Assembly (NCBI GenBank): GCA_050743365.1
Contig: JBOGFI010000076.1
Location: 1-22,704, forward strand
DNA from: JBOGFI01 sp050743365
GTDB lineage: Bacteria; Actinomycetota; Acidimicrobiia; IMCC26256; JACDBD01
Direction of reading: 5' to 3'
DNA: 22,704 bases
Part shown: piece by piece, positions 7,361 to 16,921 of the stretch
Numbering within the stretch: position 1 is the stretch's first letter
Layout of the letters: each line of letters starts with the position of its first letter
Translations under genes and position numbers: made by a program
The notes under the pieces: model-generated
Database searches by the model: none
Told to the model about the DNA's origin: nothing
Seen by the model: the letters and a program-made list of their open reading frames with translations, nothing else

Positions 7361-8142
7361 CAGCCCGACAGCCCCACCCGGCCGAGCGCTGCCCCCGTCA
7401 GCTCGAGCACGAGCCCGGTGAAGAACGGGCCGAACTCGGCGTAGCGCGCCGAGACGTCATCGAAGCGCATCTCGTAGACGATCTCCTTCAGTGTGGCGGG
7501 GTCGTCGGCGAGCAGCGTGACGCCCCATTCCCAGTCGTCCAGGCCCACCGAGCCGGTAATCAGCTGGAGGACGCGCCCGGAGTACGTGCGGCCGACGCCG
7601 GCGTGGCCGCCCATCAGCCGCTTGCGCTCGTCGAAGGGGAGCGCATACCAGTTGGCGTCAGGTCCACGCCGTTTCGACATCGGGTAGAAGCAGACGGCGC
7701 GCTTCAGCGGAAGTCGCGGGTGCAGCCGGTGCTCCCGGTACTCGGCCATCTGCTCCCGCCACGCCGTGAGCCGCTCCTCGAGCGCGCGGCCGTCCAGGCC
7801 CTCCTCGTCGACGAGCCGGGCCCGCTCGTCGTCCTCGGTCGACGTGTATTCGGACAGCTCCGTGAGCGAGAGGTACGACCATTCGGGGACCAGCGGTGCC
7901 GCCGCCAGCTCCTGCTCGAATGCCTGGAGCCGGGCAAGGTCGGGGCCGAGGGCCATCACGCCGAGGTCGGCCTTGTGCCCGAGCACGGCGAACAGCAGCG
8001 CCTGGTGGTCGTCGGCCTCGAGCGACGCGACCGCGTCGAGCACGCGCTTGGCGCCGCCAGGCTCCTGCTCCGCTCGCTCGCGCTCGACCCGGTAGAAGAG
8101 GTGCAGGACGCCCCAACCGACAGAGGGCTGGACGGGCTCCAT
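7360..8142 (-). CDS. hemQ: Coproheme decarboxylase HemQ (ChdC)
   Basis: Catalyses the last step of the coproporphyrin-dependent haem pathway, two oxidative decarboxylations of coproheme to haem b. The 260-residue protein belongs to the chlorite-dismutase-like superfamily. The family block FYPMSKRR contains Tyr153, corresponding to the catalytic Tyr. The block DERKRLMGGHAGVGRTY contains His180, the expected proximal haem ligand. The 27-residue spacing between them equals that between Tyr147 and His174 in the Listeria enzyme as I remember it. The segment GSVGLDDWEWGVTLLADDP is also typical. The start at 8142 has no ribosome site but has TACCCT seven bases before it, so the mRNA is probably leaderless. 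It is followed by the overlapping NIL gene. Confidence 0.95.
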   Translation of the reverse strand: MEPVQPSVGWGVLHLFYRVERERAEQEPGGAKRVLDAVASLEADDHQALLFAVLGHKADLGVMALGPDLARLQAFEQELAAAPLVPEWSYLSLTELSEYTSTEDDERARLVDEEGLDGRALEERLTAWREQMAEYREHRLHPRLPLKRAVCFYPMSKRRGPDANWYALPFDERKRLMGGHAGVGRTYSGRVLQLITGSVGLDDWEWGVTLLADDPATLKEIVYEMRFDDVSARYAEFGPFFTGLVLELTGAALGRVGLSG

Positions 8143-8149
8143 GCCGACG

Positions 8150-8155
8150 AGGGTA
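8150..8155 (-). promoter_or_regulatory. -10 element of a probably leaderless hemQ transcript
   Basis: TACCCT (minus strand, 8155-8150) ends seven bases before the ATG of hemQ. It fits the TANNNT pattern that places the transcription start on the start codon. No Shine-Dalgarno sequence is present. Confidence 0.5.
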
Positions 8156-8198
8156 AGTCAGGCGATGGGACGGGGCCAGCATCGCCCCCGACACGCGA

Positions 8199-8225
8199 CA
8201 CGGGCGCCCGCCAGGGGCGCCCGTG
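8199..8225 (-). terminator. groEL terminator hairpin
   Basis: CACGGGCGCCC (8199-8209) and GGGCGCCCGTG (8215-8225) form a perfect 11-bp stem with a 5-base loop. It begins 25 bases after the groEL stop codon. No U-tract follows. Confidence 0.75.
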
Positions 8226-8250
8226 CTCGATCGGCTGGCGACGCGGCCGC

Positions 8251-9894
<1,644 letters not shown>

Positions 9895-9942
9895 GGCGTC
9901 ACAACCCCCTGGGCAGCGTGGCTTCGGCCTGTCGAGGTCGCC

Positions 9943-9969
9943 TTAGCACTCCTGGCGACCGAGTGCTAA
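9943..9969. promoter_or_regulatory. CIRCE operator 1 (perfect)
   Basis: TTAGCACTC-N9-GAGTGCTAA is an exact match to the CIRCE consensus bound by the heat-shock repressor HrcA. It lies about 50-75 bases before the groEL ATG, over the expected transcription start and the start of the 5' leader. Confidence 0.97.
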
Positions 9970-9970
9970 G

Positions 9971-10000
9971 AGATTGGCACTCTCGGGCCGAGAGTGCAAG
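9971..10000 (-). promoter_or_regulatory. groEL promoter overlapped by CIRCE operator 2 (imperfect)
   Basis: Bases 9974-10000 read TTGGCACTC-N9-GAGTGCAAG, a CIRCE with a symmetric core and degenerate ends. It begins four bases beyond the first operator. On the minus strand the same stretch contains TTGCAC (9999-9994), a 17-base spacer and CAATCT (9976-9971), a good vegetative promoter. HrcA bound here would cover both promoter elements, and operator 1 would cover the start site. Confidence 0.88.
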
Positions 10001-10017
10001 TGGGCGAGGCCGACCGG

Positions 10018-10614
10018 TCAGGTGACCGTGAACGTCGTGACCATCCCCTCCTCCAGGTGGACGTGGCCGTCGCCGCCCTCCTCCACCACGTCGCAGATCA
10101 GGGTGTAGTCGCCCGGGGCGAGCTCGAAGACGCCGTTGCAGGAGGTGCCGGCGGGGAAGGCCTCGATCTCGCCTACCAGCGCGTCGTCCGGCAGCTTCTT
10201 CTCGTCGAGCGAGCCGTCCTGCTTCAGGGGCAGCTCGGCCGGGGCGACATCCTTCACCACGACCAGCTCGTGCGGCTCTTCGCCCTCGTTCTGGGCCACG
10301 AACCCCACTGCGCCTGCCGGGGCCGACGCCGTCTCCGGCTCGATGACCCACTCGTCGAGGGTCACGCTCACGCGCGTCGTGGCGGTCGCGAGGTCGCCCA
10401 CGGGCACGCACTCGCCCGCCACCCCGGTGCCGGTCGCGCTGCCGGTGCCGGTGTGGGTGGCGCTGCCGGTGGCGGTTCCGGTGCCGGTGCCGGTGCCGGT
10501 TCCGGTGCCGGTGCCGGTCTCGCGCACGCCGGCGCCGTCGTCATCGCCGCAGGCCGCCGCCGCGAGAGCCACGGCCGCGGCCACGAATGCGATCAGGAAG
10601 GAACGTTTATGCAT
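10018..10614 (-). CDS. Cupredoxin-like lipoprotein with Thr-Gly repeat linker
   Basis: Exported, lipid-anchored protein of 198 residues. A signal peptide ends in the lipobox AAAC with Cys22. A low-complexity linker (about 33-66) is made mainly of Thr-Gly repeats. A beta-rich domain (about 80-198) resembles cupredoxins, with His115 (EEPHELVV), Cys174 (LICDVV), His184/His186 (GHVH) and Met191 (EEGM) able to form a type 1 copper site. The C-x11-H-x4-M spacing is longer than the usual C-x4-H-x4-M, so copper binding is an inference. The ATG at 10614 follows GAGAGAGG and overlaps the end of the upstream membrane-protein gene by 22 bases. It is last in a run that starts with fbpA, so iron control and a role at the cell surface are plausible. 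Confidence 0.82.
   Translation of the reverse strand: MHKRSFLIAFVAAAVALAAAACGDDDGAGVRETGTGTGTGTGTGTGTATGSATHTGTGSATGTGVAGECVPVGDLATATTRVSVTLDEWVIEPETASAPAGAVGFVAQNEGEEPHELVVVKDVAPAELPLKQDGSLDEKKLPDDALVGEIEAFPAGTSCNGVFELAPGDYTLICDVVEEGGDGHVHLEEGMVTTFTVT
10424..10518. repeat. Hexanucleotide repeat (CCGGTG-type) encoding Thr-Gly linker
   Basis: Imperfect tandem copies of a 6-base unit, best preserved at 10477-10518, encode alternating Thr and Gly in the lipoprotein. Because the unit is six bases long, slippage would change linker length without shifting the frame. Confidence 0.85.
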
Positions 10615-12038
10615 GCTCGCGCCTCTCTCTTGTCGGGTTCGGGTGCCGAGGGAACGTGCGCCGGTGGCTCAGCTCCGGGGGTGAGCGAGCGCCAGCCCCA
10701 CACGGCGAGCAGCGCGACCGCCGCGTACCACAGCGCCCGCAGCGCCTCGGTGCCGGTGGGCAGGCGACGGTCATCGGGGAGGGCCAGGCGCCACAGCCGG
10801 TAGATCGGGTTGGCGGTCTGCTCGAAGTCCACGACGATCCGGCGGTGGCCGAGTAAGCCCTCGACCGTGAGCCAACCCATCGTGACGACGCCGATCACGG
10901 CGCCGGCGAGCAGCCACCGGCGCGCGCGCTCGTAGCGGGCGGTCCACCACGCGACCGCCAGCACGGCGCAGGGGAGCACGACCACGACCTGCCGTCCCGG
11001 CCACCACCAGCCGTGCATCGTGCGCGCGACGAACGTGGCGTTGAGCCAGCCGGCGGCCAGCGGCACCGCCAGCGCCGCCCACCCCCGGGGCCGGGCCCGG
11101 ACCAGGGCCACGAGGGCGGGCACGGCGAGCAGGAAGGCCGGCTGCCAGGCCGCGAGGCCGAACCCCCGGTCGGTGAGCAAGCCGAGCAGCCGGCGGCTCC
11201 GGCCGAAGTAGTCGGGATCCCGTCCGATGACGGTGGTCTCGCCGCCGGAGAAATGATGGCCGCTCGCGTAGACCGTCCAGCCCTCGTACAGGACTTGGTG
11301 GGCGACGAGGTAGACGGCGGCGCCGGCGGCGAGGCCGCCGGCGAGCACAGCGGCAGCGCCCTGCTCGCCGCGCCGCCACAGCCGCACCAGCGCCACGGCC
11401 AGCAGCGCCGCCGCGACCGGCACGTGCTTCACCGACAGCCAAGGCAGCGCGACCACGCAGGCGGCCAGCACCACCAGCCCACTTCGCCGAAGCGGGCCCG
11501 TCAGCGCCCCCACGGCCAGGGCAACAGCGAGCGCCGCGGGGAGCTCCGGGTACACCTGGGTGCCGTAGAAGGCGAGCGGCGCCGCCAGCGCGAACGCGAG
11601 CACCGCGAGCACGGCCACGCCGAGGGGCACGGCGAAGCGTCGCACCGCGATCCACACCATGGTGGCGGCCAGGGCTCCCGCAAGGACCGCGAGCGCCAGC
11701 TTCGCGGCCACCCAGCCGCCCAGCGCCATTGGGCCCGCGAGAAGCGCCGGAAGGAGCGGATCGTGGGGGCTGAGGGCGCGGCCGTCCTCGCGCACGCGCT
11801 CCTGGAGGGGCAGGGCCGACTCGTGGAAGTCGACGTACGCGAGGCGGGCCCGCTCGTCGGCGACGTCGAGGCTGCGGTCCTCGGCCAGGCTCAGCGCGGT
11901 GAGCAGGTAGTGGGGCTCGTCGCCGGTCGTCTGGCCGCTGCGCGCGGCGCGCACGCCCACAACCGGGCTCACCCAGGCGGCGACCACGAGCGCCACCAGG
12001 GCCATCACGATCGCGAGGCGGCGTCTGCCCACGGGCAC
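10593..12038 (-). CDS. Multi-pass membrane protein, GT-C glycosyltransferase-like
   Basis: A 481-residue integral membrane protein with about ten hydrophobic segments. The first segment is followed by TTGDEPHYLL (Asp40-Glu41). An acidic pair in the first extracellular loop is the hallmark of GT-C enzymes that use lipid-phosphate sugars, such as the PMT and ArnT families. Donor and acceptor are unknown. The GTG start at 12038 has GAGGGAG just upstream and sits 32 bases after the fbpB stop. The frame remains open for more than a kilobase further upstream, but there it only shadows the permease gene. It lies between fbpB and the lipoprotein gene, overlapping the latter by 22 bases. It may therefore share the iron-controlled fbpA promoter, although its link to iron uptake is unclear. 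Confidence 0.78.
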   Translation of the reverse strand: MPVGRRRLAIVMALVALVVAAWVSPVVGVRAARSGQTTGDEPHYLLTALSLAEDRSLDVADERARLAYVDFHESALPLQERVREDGRALSPHDPLLPALLAGPMALGGWVAAKLALAVLAGALAATMVWIAVRRFAVPLGVAVLAVLAFALAAPLAFYGTQVYPELPAALAVALAVGALTGPLRRSGLVVLAACVVALPWLSVKHVPVAAALLAVALVRLWRRGEQGAAAVLAGGLAAGAAVYLVAHQVLYEGWTVYASGHHFSGGETTVIGRDPDYFGRSRRLLGLLTDRGFGLAAWQPAFLLAVPALVALVRARPRGWAALAVPLAAGWLNATFVARTMHGWWWPGRQVVVVLPCAVLAVAWWTARYERARRWLLAGAVIGVVTMGWLTVEGLLGHRRIVVDFEQTANPIYRLWRLALPDDRRLPTGTEALRALWYAAVALLAVWGWRSLTPGAEPPAHVPSAPEPDKREARACINVPS

Positions 12039-12070
12039 ATGGCTCCCTCGCCGCTCACTCGGGCGTACGT

Positions 12071-13717
12071 TCAATGGAGCCGCTCCAGCCGCCGGATCGT
12101 GAGCAGCCACGTGAGGACCCCCGACAGCGCGACGAGCGCGAGCGCGCTCAGGCCGGCCCGGGCGAAGAAGGCGCTCTCGGTCGCGCTCCAGATGCGGGTG
12201 GCGAGGGTGTCGAAGCCGATGGGCGCGAGCAGCAACGTGGCCGGCAGCTCCTTCATGGTCGAGAGCAGCACCAGCCCCGCGCCGGCGGCCAGGCCCGGCA
12301 GCATGAGGGGGACCTCGACCGTGCCGAGCCGTCGGAGCCGTCCCGCGCCGAGCGACCTCGCGGCGTCGTCGATGCGCCGGGGCACGCCGCTCACCGCCAC
12401 CTGGGAGGACCGCATGGCCTGGGCGCCGAAATGCACCACATACGCGAACACCAGCAGAGGGAACGTCTGGTAGAGGCCGCCGAAGAGCGGCGCCTGGAGC
12501 ACCCAGAAGACGACGGCGAGCGCGATTACGAGGCCGGGGAGGGCGAAGCCGCCAACGACAAGCGCGTTCGCCACGGAGCCCGCCCGGCTGCGGTGACGCA
12601 CCGTCAGATAGGCGACGGGCAACACCACGGCGACCGCCACGACGGCAGTGACCACGGCAATTCCGGCGGTGTTGAGGAGCGGGTGCCACAGGTCCGAGAA
12701 CCCGGTGCCCCGGCTGCTCCGGTCGTCGCCAAGGCCCCGCCACACCCACCGGGCGAGCACGGCCAGTGGCGCGACGAGCGCCGTGGCCACGACCGCGGTC
12801 ACGAAGAGGAACGCAGGCGCCTTCCAGAGGCCGAGGGGCGCTTGGAAGGAGGAGCGGCCGGCGGCGACGGCCTCGGTGTGGACCCGGCGCCGGCTCACCG
12901 CCCGTTCGATGGCGACCACGGCCAGCGCCACCAGCGCGAGGAGAAGTCCCAGCGCCCGCGCGGTGGTGGGGTCGAAGAGCCTGGCCGAATCGATGCGCAC
13001 GGTCAGCGTGTCGTAACGGAGAATCGAAACCGCGCCGAAGTCGCTCACGACGTAGAGGAATACCAGCAGCGCGCCGGCAACGACGGCGCCCATCGCCTGG
13101 GGCAGGACCACCGTCCCGAAGACCGCCGTCGGCGAGCGTCCGAGCGAGCGAGCGGTCTCCTCGAGCGACGGCGGCAGGGCGGACAGCCGGGCCGCCACCG
13201 GCAGGTACACGTACGGGTACGACAGCAGCGTGAGCGTGGCGAACGCGGCCCAGTAGCCCCGAACCTGCGGGAACCGCTCGATGCCGAGGAGCTCGTCCAG
13301 TAGCCCGCCCTGCGCGAAGGCGGCGACAAGCGCCAGCGCGCCCACGAAGGAGGGGATCACGAGCGGCAGCGCCAGCAGCACGCGGAACACCCGACCCGCC
13401 GGCAGGTCGGTGCGCACGACGAGCCAGGCGACGGCCATGCCAAGGGCTGCGCACGCCGCGGCGACCGTGGCTGCGAGGAGCAGCGTGCGGGCCAGCGGAC
13501 CGGACGCGGCGCTCGAGCGCACGACGTCGAGGGCATCCCCTCCTCGTTGCGCGTTACGCACCGCGAGGTACACGAGCGGCCCTGCGAACAGGGCGGCGAC
13601 GACGAGGCTGCCGGCGGTGAGCGGCAGGGGCGCGCGGGAACGGAAGCGCCGCCGCGCCGGGGGCGGAGGGAGCGGGGCGTCGGCGACGGTCGGCTCGGCG
13701 ATGATGCTGTGGGTCAT
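12071..13717 (-). CDS. fbpB: Iron(III) ABC transporter, fused permease
   Basis: Membrane channel of a ferric-iron ABC importer. The 548-residue product has a Pro-rich cytoplasmic N-terminus and about twelve hydrophobic segments in two homologous halves. Each half carries a permease EAA-type loop that docks on the ATPase: EETARSLGRSPTAVFGTVVLP in the first and DDAARSLGAGRLRRLGTVEVP in the second. Fusion of the two halves is standard for FbpB/FutB/SfuB. The start at 13717 lies eight bases after the fbpA stop, so the two are one operon. The ATPase gene is not adjacent. The best partner is fbpC at 16918-17958, which also has an iron box. Confidence 0.93.
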   Translation of the reverse strand: MTHSIIAEPTVADAPLPPPPARRRFRSRAPLPLTAGSLVVAALFAGPLVYLAVRNAQRGGDALDVVRSSAASGPLARTLLLAATVAAACAALGMAVAWLVVRTDLPAGRVFRVLLALPLVIPSFVGALALVAAFAQGGLLDELLGIERFPQVRGYWAAFATLTLLSYPYVYLPVAARLSALPPSLEETARSLGRSPTAVFGTVVLPQAMGAVVAGALLVFLYVVSDFGAVSILRYDTLTVRIDSARLFDPTTARALGLLLALVALAVVAIERAVSRRRVHTEAVAAGRSSFQAPLGLWKAPAFLFVTAVVATALVAPLAVLARWVWRGLGDDRSSRGTGFSDLWHPLLNTAGIAVVTAVVAVAVVLPVAYLTVRHRSRAGSVANALVVGGFALPGLVIALAVVFWVLQAPLFGGLYQTFPLLVFAYVVHFGAQAMRSSQVAVSGVPRRIDDAARSLGAGRLRRLGTVEVPLMLPGLAAGAGLVLLSTMKELPATLLLAPIGFDTLATRIWSATESAFFARAGLSALALVALSGVLTWLLTIRRLERLH

Positions 13718-13725
13718 CGGCGTAG

Positions 13726-14748
13726 TCAGGCCTGTTCGAGGCCGCTCTCCTCGATCAGCTCCTTCGTGCGAGTGAGTTGGGCACCGAGGGTGCTGAGGTC
13801 GAGCTGAGGCGAATCGATCTCGCTCAACGGAGGCAAGTCCTCGACCACGGGCTCCACGCCTGCGGCCAGCGGGTACTCGAGCGTCTCCCGGGCGTAGAAC
13901 TCCTGCGCCGGCCGCGTCAGCAGGAACCGGACGAAGCGCTGCGCCTGCTCCTGGTCGTCGGCGGTGTCGAGGACGCCCACCGCGGTCACGAGCACGAGGC
14001 TGCCGACGTCTTCGCCGGGGAACAGGTGGTTCGCGCTCGGCGCGTCGGGATCCTCAGCCTTGACCTCCTCGTTGTAGTAGTGGTTCACGAGCCCGAACGG
14101 GATCTCACCGCGCCCAACTGCCTCGACGATCGCGATGTTGTTAGCGTAGGTGCGCACGTCGTTGGCGACCATGCCCTCCAGCCATTCGAGTGTGCGGCTG
14201 TCGCCGACGAGCTCGCGCATGGCGGTGACGTAGTCCTGGAACGACGCGTTCGCGGGCGCGACACCCACGTCGCCGCGATACTGCTCGCCGGTGAGGTCGA
14301 ACACCGACTCCGGGAGCTCGTCCGGGCTCACCACCTCGGTGTTGAAGACGAGCGTGCGTACCCGGCCCGACACGCCCACCCACCGGCCGTCGGCAGATCG
14401 AAACCGGGGCTCGACCCGGTCGAGGACGCTCGCCGGAAGGCGCTCGAGGCGCCCGTCGGCGTCGAGGAAGCCGACCGCGCCCGGGCTCTGGGACAGGAAG
14501 ACCTCGGCCGGCGAGCGGTCGCCCTCCTCATCGAGCAGGAGGGCGAGGTCGGCCGAGTCGCTGTAGCGGACGTCTATCCCGATCCCGGTCTGGTCGGAGA
14601 AGTCCTTGAGCAGGGGCGCGATGAGCTCCTCCTGGCGACCCGAGTAGATCGTGAGCCGGTCGCCACCACCATCTCCGATCGAGCAGGCGGCGAGGCCCCC
14701 CGCGACGAGCGCGCCGGCGAGCGAGAGCCCCACGACGCGGCGCAGCAT
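13726..14748 (-). CDS. fbpA: Iron(III) ABC transporter substrate-binding lipoprotein
   Basis: Periplasm-facing, lipid-anchored receptor that delivers ferric iron to FbpB. The 340-residue product has a signal peptide with lipobox LAAC (Cys22). It then has the FbpA/FutA opening LTIYSGRQEELIAPLLKDF, the internal block FGLVNHYYNEE with the adjacent tyrosines 224-225 that normally bind Fe(III), and Tyr residues near the hinge. The ATG at 14748 is chosen because AAGGTG precedes it. The in-frame GTG at 14772 would add eight residues before the signal peptide. The promoter region is shared with the divergent GT2 gene and carries a DtxR-type box, so expression is probably induced by iron shortage. Confidence 0.94.
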   Translation of the reverse strand: MLRRVVGLSLAGALVAGGLAACSIGDGGGDRLTIYSGRQEELIAPLLKDFSDQTGIGIDVRYSDSADLALLLDEEGDRSPAEVFLSQSPGAVGFLDADGRLERLPASVLDRVEPRFRSADGRWVGVSGRVRTLVFNTEVVSPDELPESVFDLTGEQYRGDVGVAPANASFQDYVTAMRELVGDSRTLEWLEGMVANDVRTYANNIAIVEAVGRGEIPFGLVNHYYNEEVKAEDPDAPSANHLFPGEDVGSLVLVTAVGVLDTADDQEQAQRFVRFLLTRPAQEFYARETLEYPLAAGVEPVVEDLPPLSEIDSPQLDLSTLGAQLTRTKELIEESGLEQA

Positions 14749-14780
14749 TGGCGCACCTTGGCACATCCGCACCCGGCTTG

Positions 14781-14799
14781 TAAAGTGCGCCTAACCTAA
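14781..14799. promoter_or_regulatory. DtxR/IdeR-type iron box between fbpA and the GT2 gene
   Basis: Read on the minus strand, TTAGGTTAGGCGCACTTTA matches the 19-bp consensus TTAGGTTAGCCTAACCTAA at 14 positions, with the first nine perfect. It lies 33 bases from the fbpA start and 21 bases from the GT2 start, so one operator could control both divergent genes. Confidence 0.75.
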
Positions 14800-14819
14800 G
14801 TTACTGGAGGGGCGGATCA

Positions 14820-15524
14820 ATGGTGGCGTTCATGCCCGTACCGGCCCCCGTGGTGCTGTTCCTGCCCGCCCGCGACGAGGAGGCCACGGTCGGCGCGGTC
14901 GTGGCGCGGGCTCCCCACCGCGTGCTCGGCCATCCCGTCCAGTGCGTGGTCGTCGACGACGGGTCTGCCGACGCCACCGCGGCGCGTACCCGGGCCGCCG
15001 GCGCCGATGTGGTGGCGCTGGATGGACGTTGCGGCCTGGGTGCGGCCGTGCGCCGGGGCCTCGCCGAGGGTGTCCGGCGCCACGCAGGCGCGATCGCCTT
15101 CTGCGACGCCGACGGGGAGTACGCCGCCGAGGAGCTCGACCGGATCGTCGAGGCGATCCTCGCCGGGCGGGCCGACTACGTCGTCGGCTCACGCTTCGCG
15201 GGGCACATCGAGCGCATGTCTCGCGCACGCCAGCTCGGGAACCGAGCGTTCACCCGCGTGCTGTCGTGGCTGGCGCGCCGGCCCATCAGGGACGGCCGGA
15301 GCGGCTACCGGGCGCTCTCACCCGAAGCGGCCGCCGCGGCCGAGATCGTCCACGACTACAACTACGCGCAGGTGCTCACGCTGGACCTGTTGCGCAAGGG
15401 CTTCCGGTACGTGGAGGTCCCGATCTCGTACCACTCCCGCGAGACGGGGCGCTCGTTCGTGCGGCCGCTCCCCTACCTCCGCCATGTCGTGCCCGCGGTC
15501 ATCAGGGAGCTCAGCCGGACCTAA
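14820..15524 (+). CDS. Family 2 glycosyltransferase (dolichyl-phosphate-mannose-synthase-like)
   Basis: Transfers a sugar from a nucleotide donor, probably to a polyprenyl phosphate or similar acceptor. The 234-residue soluble protein has the GT-A layout: LPARDEEATVGAVV at the N-terminus, VVDDGSADATA (about 44-54) for nucleotide binding, and the metal-binding DAD in FCDADGEYAAEE (about 95-103). The later block DGRSGYRALSPEA is common in this subfamily. There is no membrane anchor. The ATG at 14820 has GGAGG nine bases upstream, while an in-frame ATG at 14832 has none. It is divergent from fbpA across an iron box. Its stop overlaps that of the opposing oxidoreductase gene by four bases. Confidence 0.88.
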   Translation: MVAFMPVPAPVVLFLPARDEEATVGAVVARAPHRVLGHPVQCVVVDDGSADATAARTRAAGADVVALDGRCGLGAAVRRGLAEGVRRHAGAIAFCDADGEYAAEELDRIVEAILAGRADYVVGSRFAGHIERMSRARQLGNRAFTRVLSWLARRPIRDGRSGYRALSPEAAAAAEIVHDYNYAQVLTLDLLRKGFRYVEVPISYHSRETGRSFVRPLPYLRHVVPAVIRELSRT

Positions 15525-16921
15525 TCCTCGACGACGTGCGCGGCAAAGCGCTCGCGTGCGGCCGCCCACCGGCCGTCGTCGACCTGCCCGTCGCCCGCGA
15601 GCGCGTCGGCGGCGGCCCAGCCCATAGCCAGGGCGTGATGGGTGTTGTCGTGGGCGAAGAGCCCCTGACGCCCGAAGGTGAGGAGCCGCCCCTGCGCGCT
15701 CGCCCACGCGTCCACGGCCGCGAAGTCGGGCTCGTAACTCGCTCCGTAGCACGGATAGGCACGCGCCACCCGGCGGACCACGACGCCCGACAGTCTCGCG
15801 ACCGGCAGGCCCTTGGTGGCGAGCCCGTCGCCCACGATCGCACCCAGCTCGTCGCCACCGGCCCGCCAGAGCTCGTCGCCAACCGAGCACGGCACCTCGG
15901 CGCAGAGCACGGTCCGGTCGGGGGGATCGGTCCCCCGGCCGTCCCGGTAGTTCTTGGGCTCCGAGACCCGGCTGAACGGCACGTCGAGAACGGGAAAGTA
16001 GTGGGCGTCGAACTCCGTGTGCCGCGGCTGGTCGATCGCCAGATACACGAGCAGCAAAGCTCGGGACACGAGACGATCCGCCGCGTCGAGCACTTCGGGA
16101 GGCGCCGCCGGCCGAACCAGCCGCGCGAGCAACGGCAGCGGCAGCGTCGACCACGCCTGACCGGCGCTCACCGGCGCGCCGTCGCCGAGGCACACCCGGA
16201 CGCCGTCTGACCCGAGCTCGAGGCCCACCACCTCGGTGCCGAGGCGGAGCTGCGCCCCGGCGTCGACGGCAGCGTCGGCGAGCCGCGCGACGATCGAGCC
16301 GTACCCCCGCTTCGGGTAGTAGAAGACGCGCCCGTCGGGATGGCGCGTCGATGGGCGCGCCAGCTTCCGCCATAACGCGCCGGTCGAGCGGGTGCCCACC
16401 CGCCGCCGGGCGAGCTCGCCGCTCAGCTCGGCCGGATCGGCACCCCAGATCTTGCGGACGTAGGGAAAGTAGAAGCCCTCCGCCATGGTAGGACCGAGTC
16501 CGCTCCGCACCACCTCGGCGAACGTGTCCTCGCGGGGTGGGCGCCGCCATCGCGCTGCGATCGCGTCGCGGGCGAGCCCGAGCGCGAACCGCGGCGGCAG
16601 GTGACGGGCGAGATCGCCGGCCCGGGGCGGGAACGCGACCCAGCGGTCGCCCAACCGGATGCGGCCGTGACGGGCACGCCGCTGGAGGTCGTGACCCAGC
16701 AGAGAGCGCAGCAGCTCCATGACCTCGGGCGCGCACGACGGGTGGAGCCGGTGGCTGCCGTGGTCGACGCACAAGCCCGCAACCTCGAAGCTGCTGGCCA
16801 AGCCACCAGGCACGCCTGAGCGCTCGAGCACTACGACCGGGCGCCCGGCCCGGGCGAGCCGGTACGCGGCGGCGAGGCCGGCCGGGCCCGCGCCCAGCAC
16901 GACGAACTCGGTGTCGCTCAC
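15521..16921 (-). CDS. FAD-dependent oxidoreductase (amine oxidase / protoporphyrinogen oxidase-like)
   Basis: Flavoprotein of 466 residues in the broad amine-oxidase superfamily. It starts with a Rossmann motif GAGPAG (10-15) followed by Glu of the ADP-ribose site (VVVLERSGVPGG). It ends with an FAD-binding block FGRQGLFAHDNTHHALAMG. The internal segment resembles proteins annotated as UDP-galactopyranose-mutase-like or protoporphyrinogen-oxidase-like, and the true substrate is unknown. The GTG start at 16921 overlaps the fbpC stop in a GTGA arrangement, so the two are translationally coupled and share the iron-boxed fbpC promoter. The convergent GT2 gene suggests a role in lipid-linked glycan chemistry. 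The iron context suggests a flavin reductive or haem-related role. Neither is proven. Confidence 0.8.
   Translation of the reverse strand: MSDTEFVVLGAGPAGLAAAYRLARAGRPVVVLERSGVPGGLASSFEVAGLCVDHGSHRLHPSCAPEVMELLRSLLGHDLQRRARHGRIRLGDRWVAFPPRAGDLARHLPPRFALGLARDAIAARWRRPPREDTFAEVVRSGLGPTMAEGFYFPYVRKIWGADPAELSGELARRRVGTRSTGALWRKLARPSTRHPDGRVFYYPKRGYGSIVARLADAAVDAGAQLRLGTEVVGLELGSDGVRVCLGDGAPVSAGQAWSTLPLPLLARLVRPAAPPEVLDAADRLVSRALLLVYLAIDQPRHTEFDAHYFPVLDVPFSRVSEPKNYRDGRGTDPPDRTVLCAEVPCSVGDELWRAGGDELGAIVGDGLATKGLPVARLSGVVVRRVARAYPCYGASYEPDFAAVDAWASAQGRLLTFGRQGLFAHDNTHHALAMGWAAADALAGDGQVDDGRWAAARERFAAHVVED

Noticed and set aside
11013..13303. Long plus-strand frames opposite the GT-C-like and permease genes
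   Set aside because: They are antisense to genes with clear membrane topology, and their translations are low-complexity with no recognisable domain.
12039..13454. Upstream extension of the GT-C-like membrane-protein frame
   Set aside because: The stretch is an Arg/Gly/Ala-rich shadow of the fused permease gene. A GAGGGAG site marks GTG at 12038 as the start.
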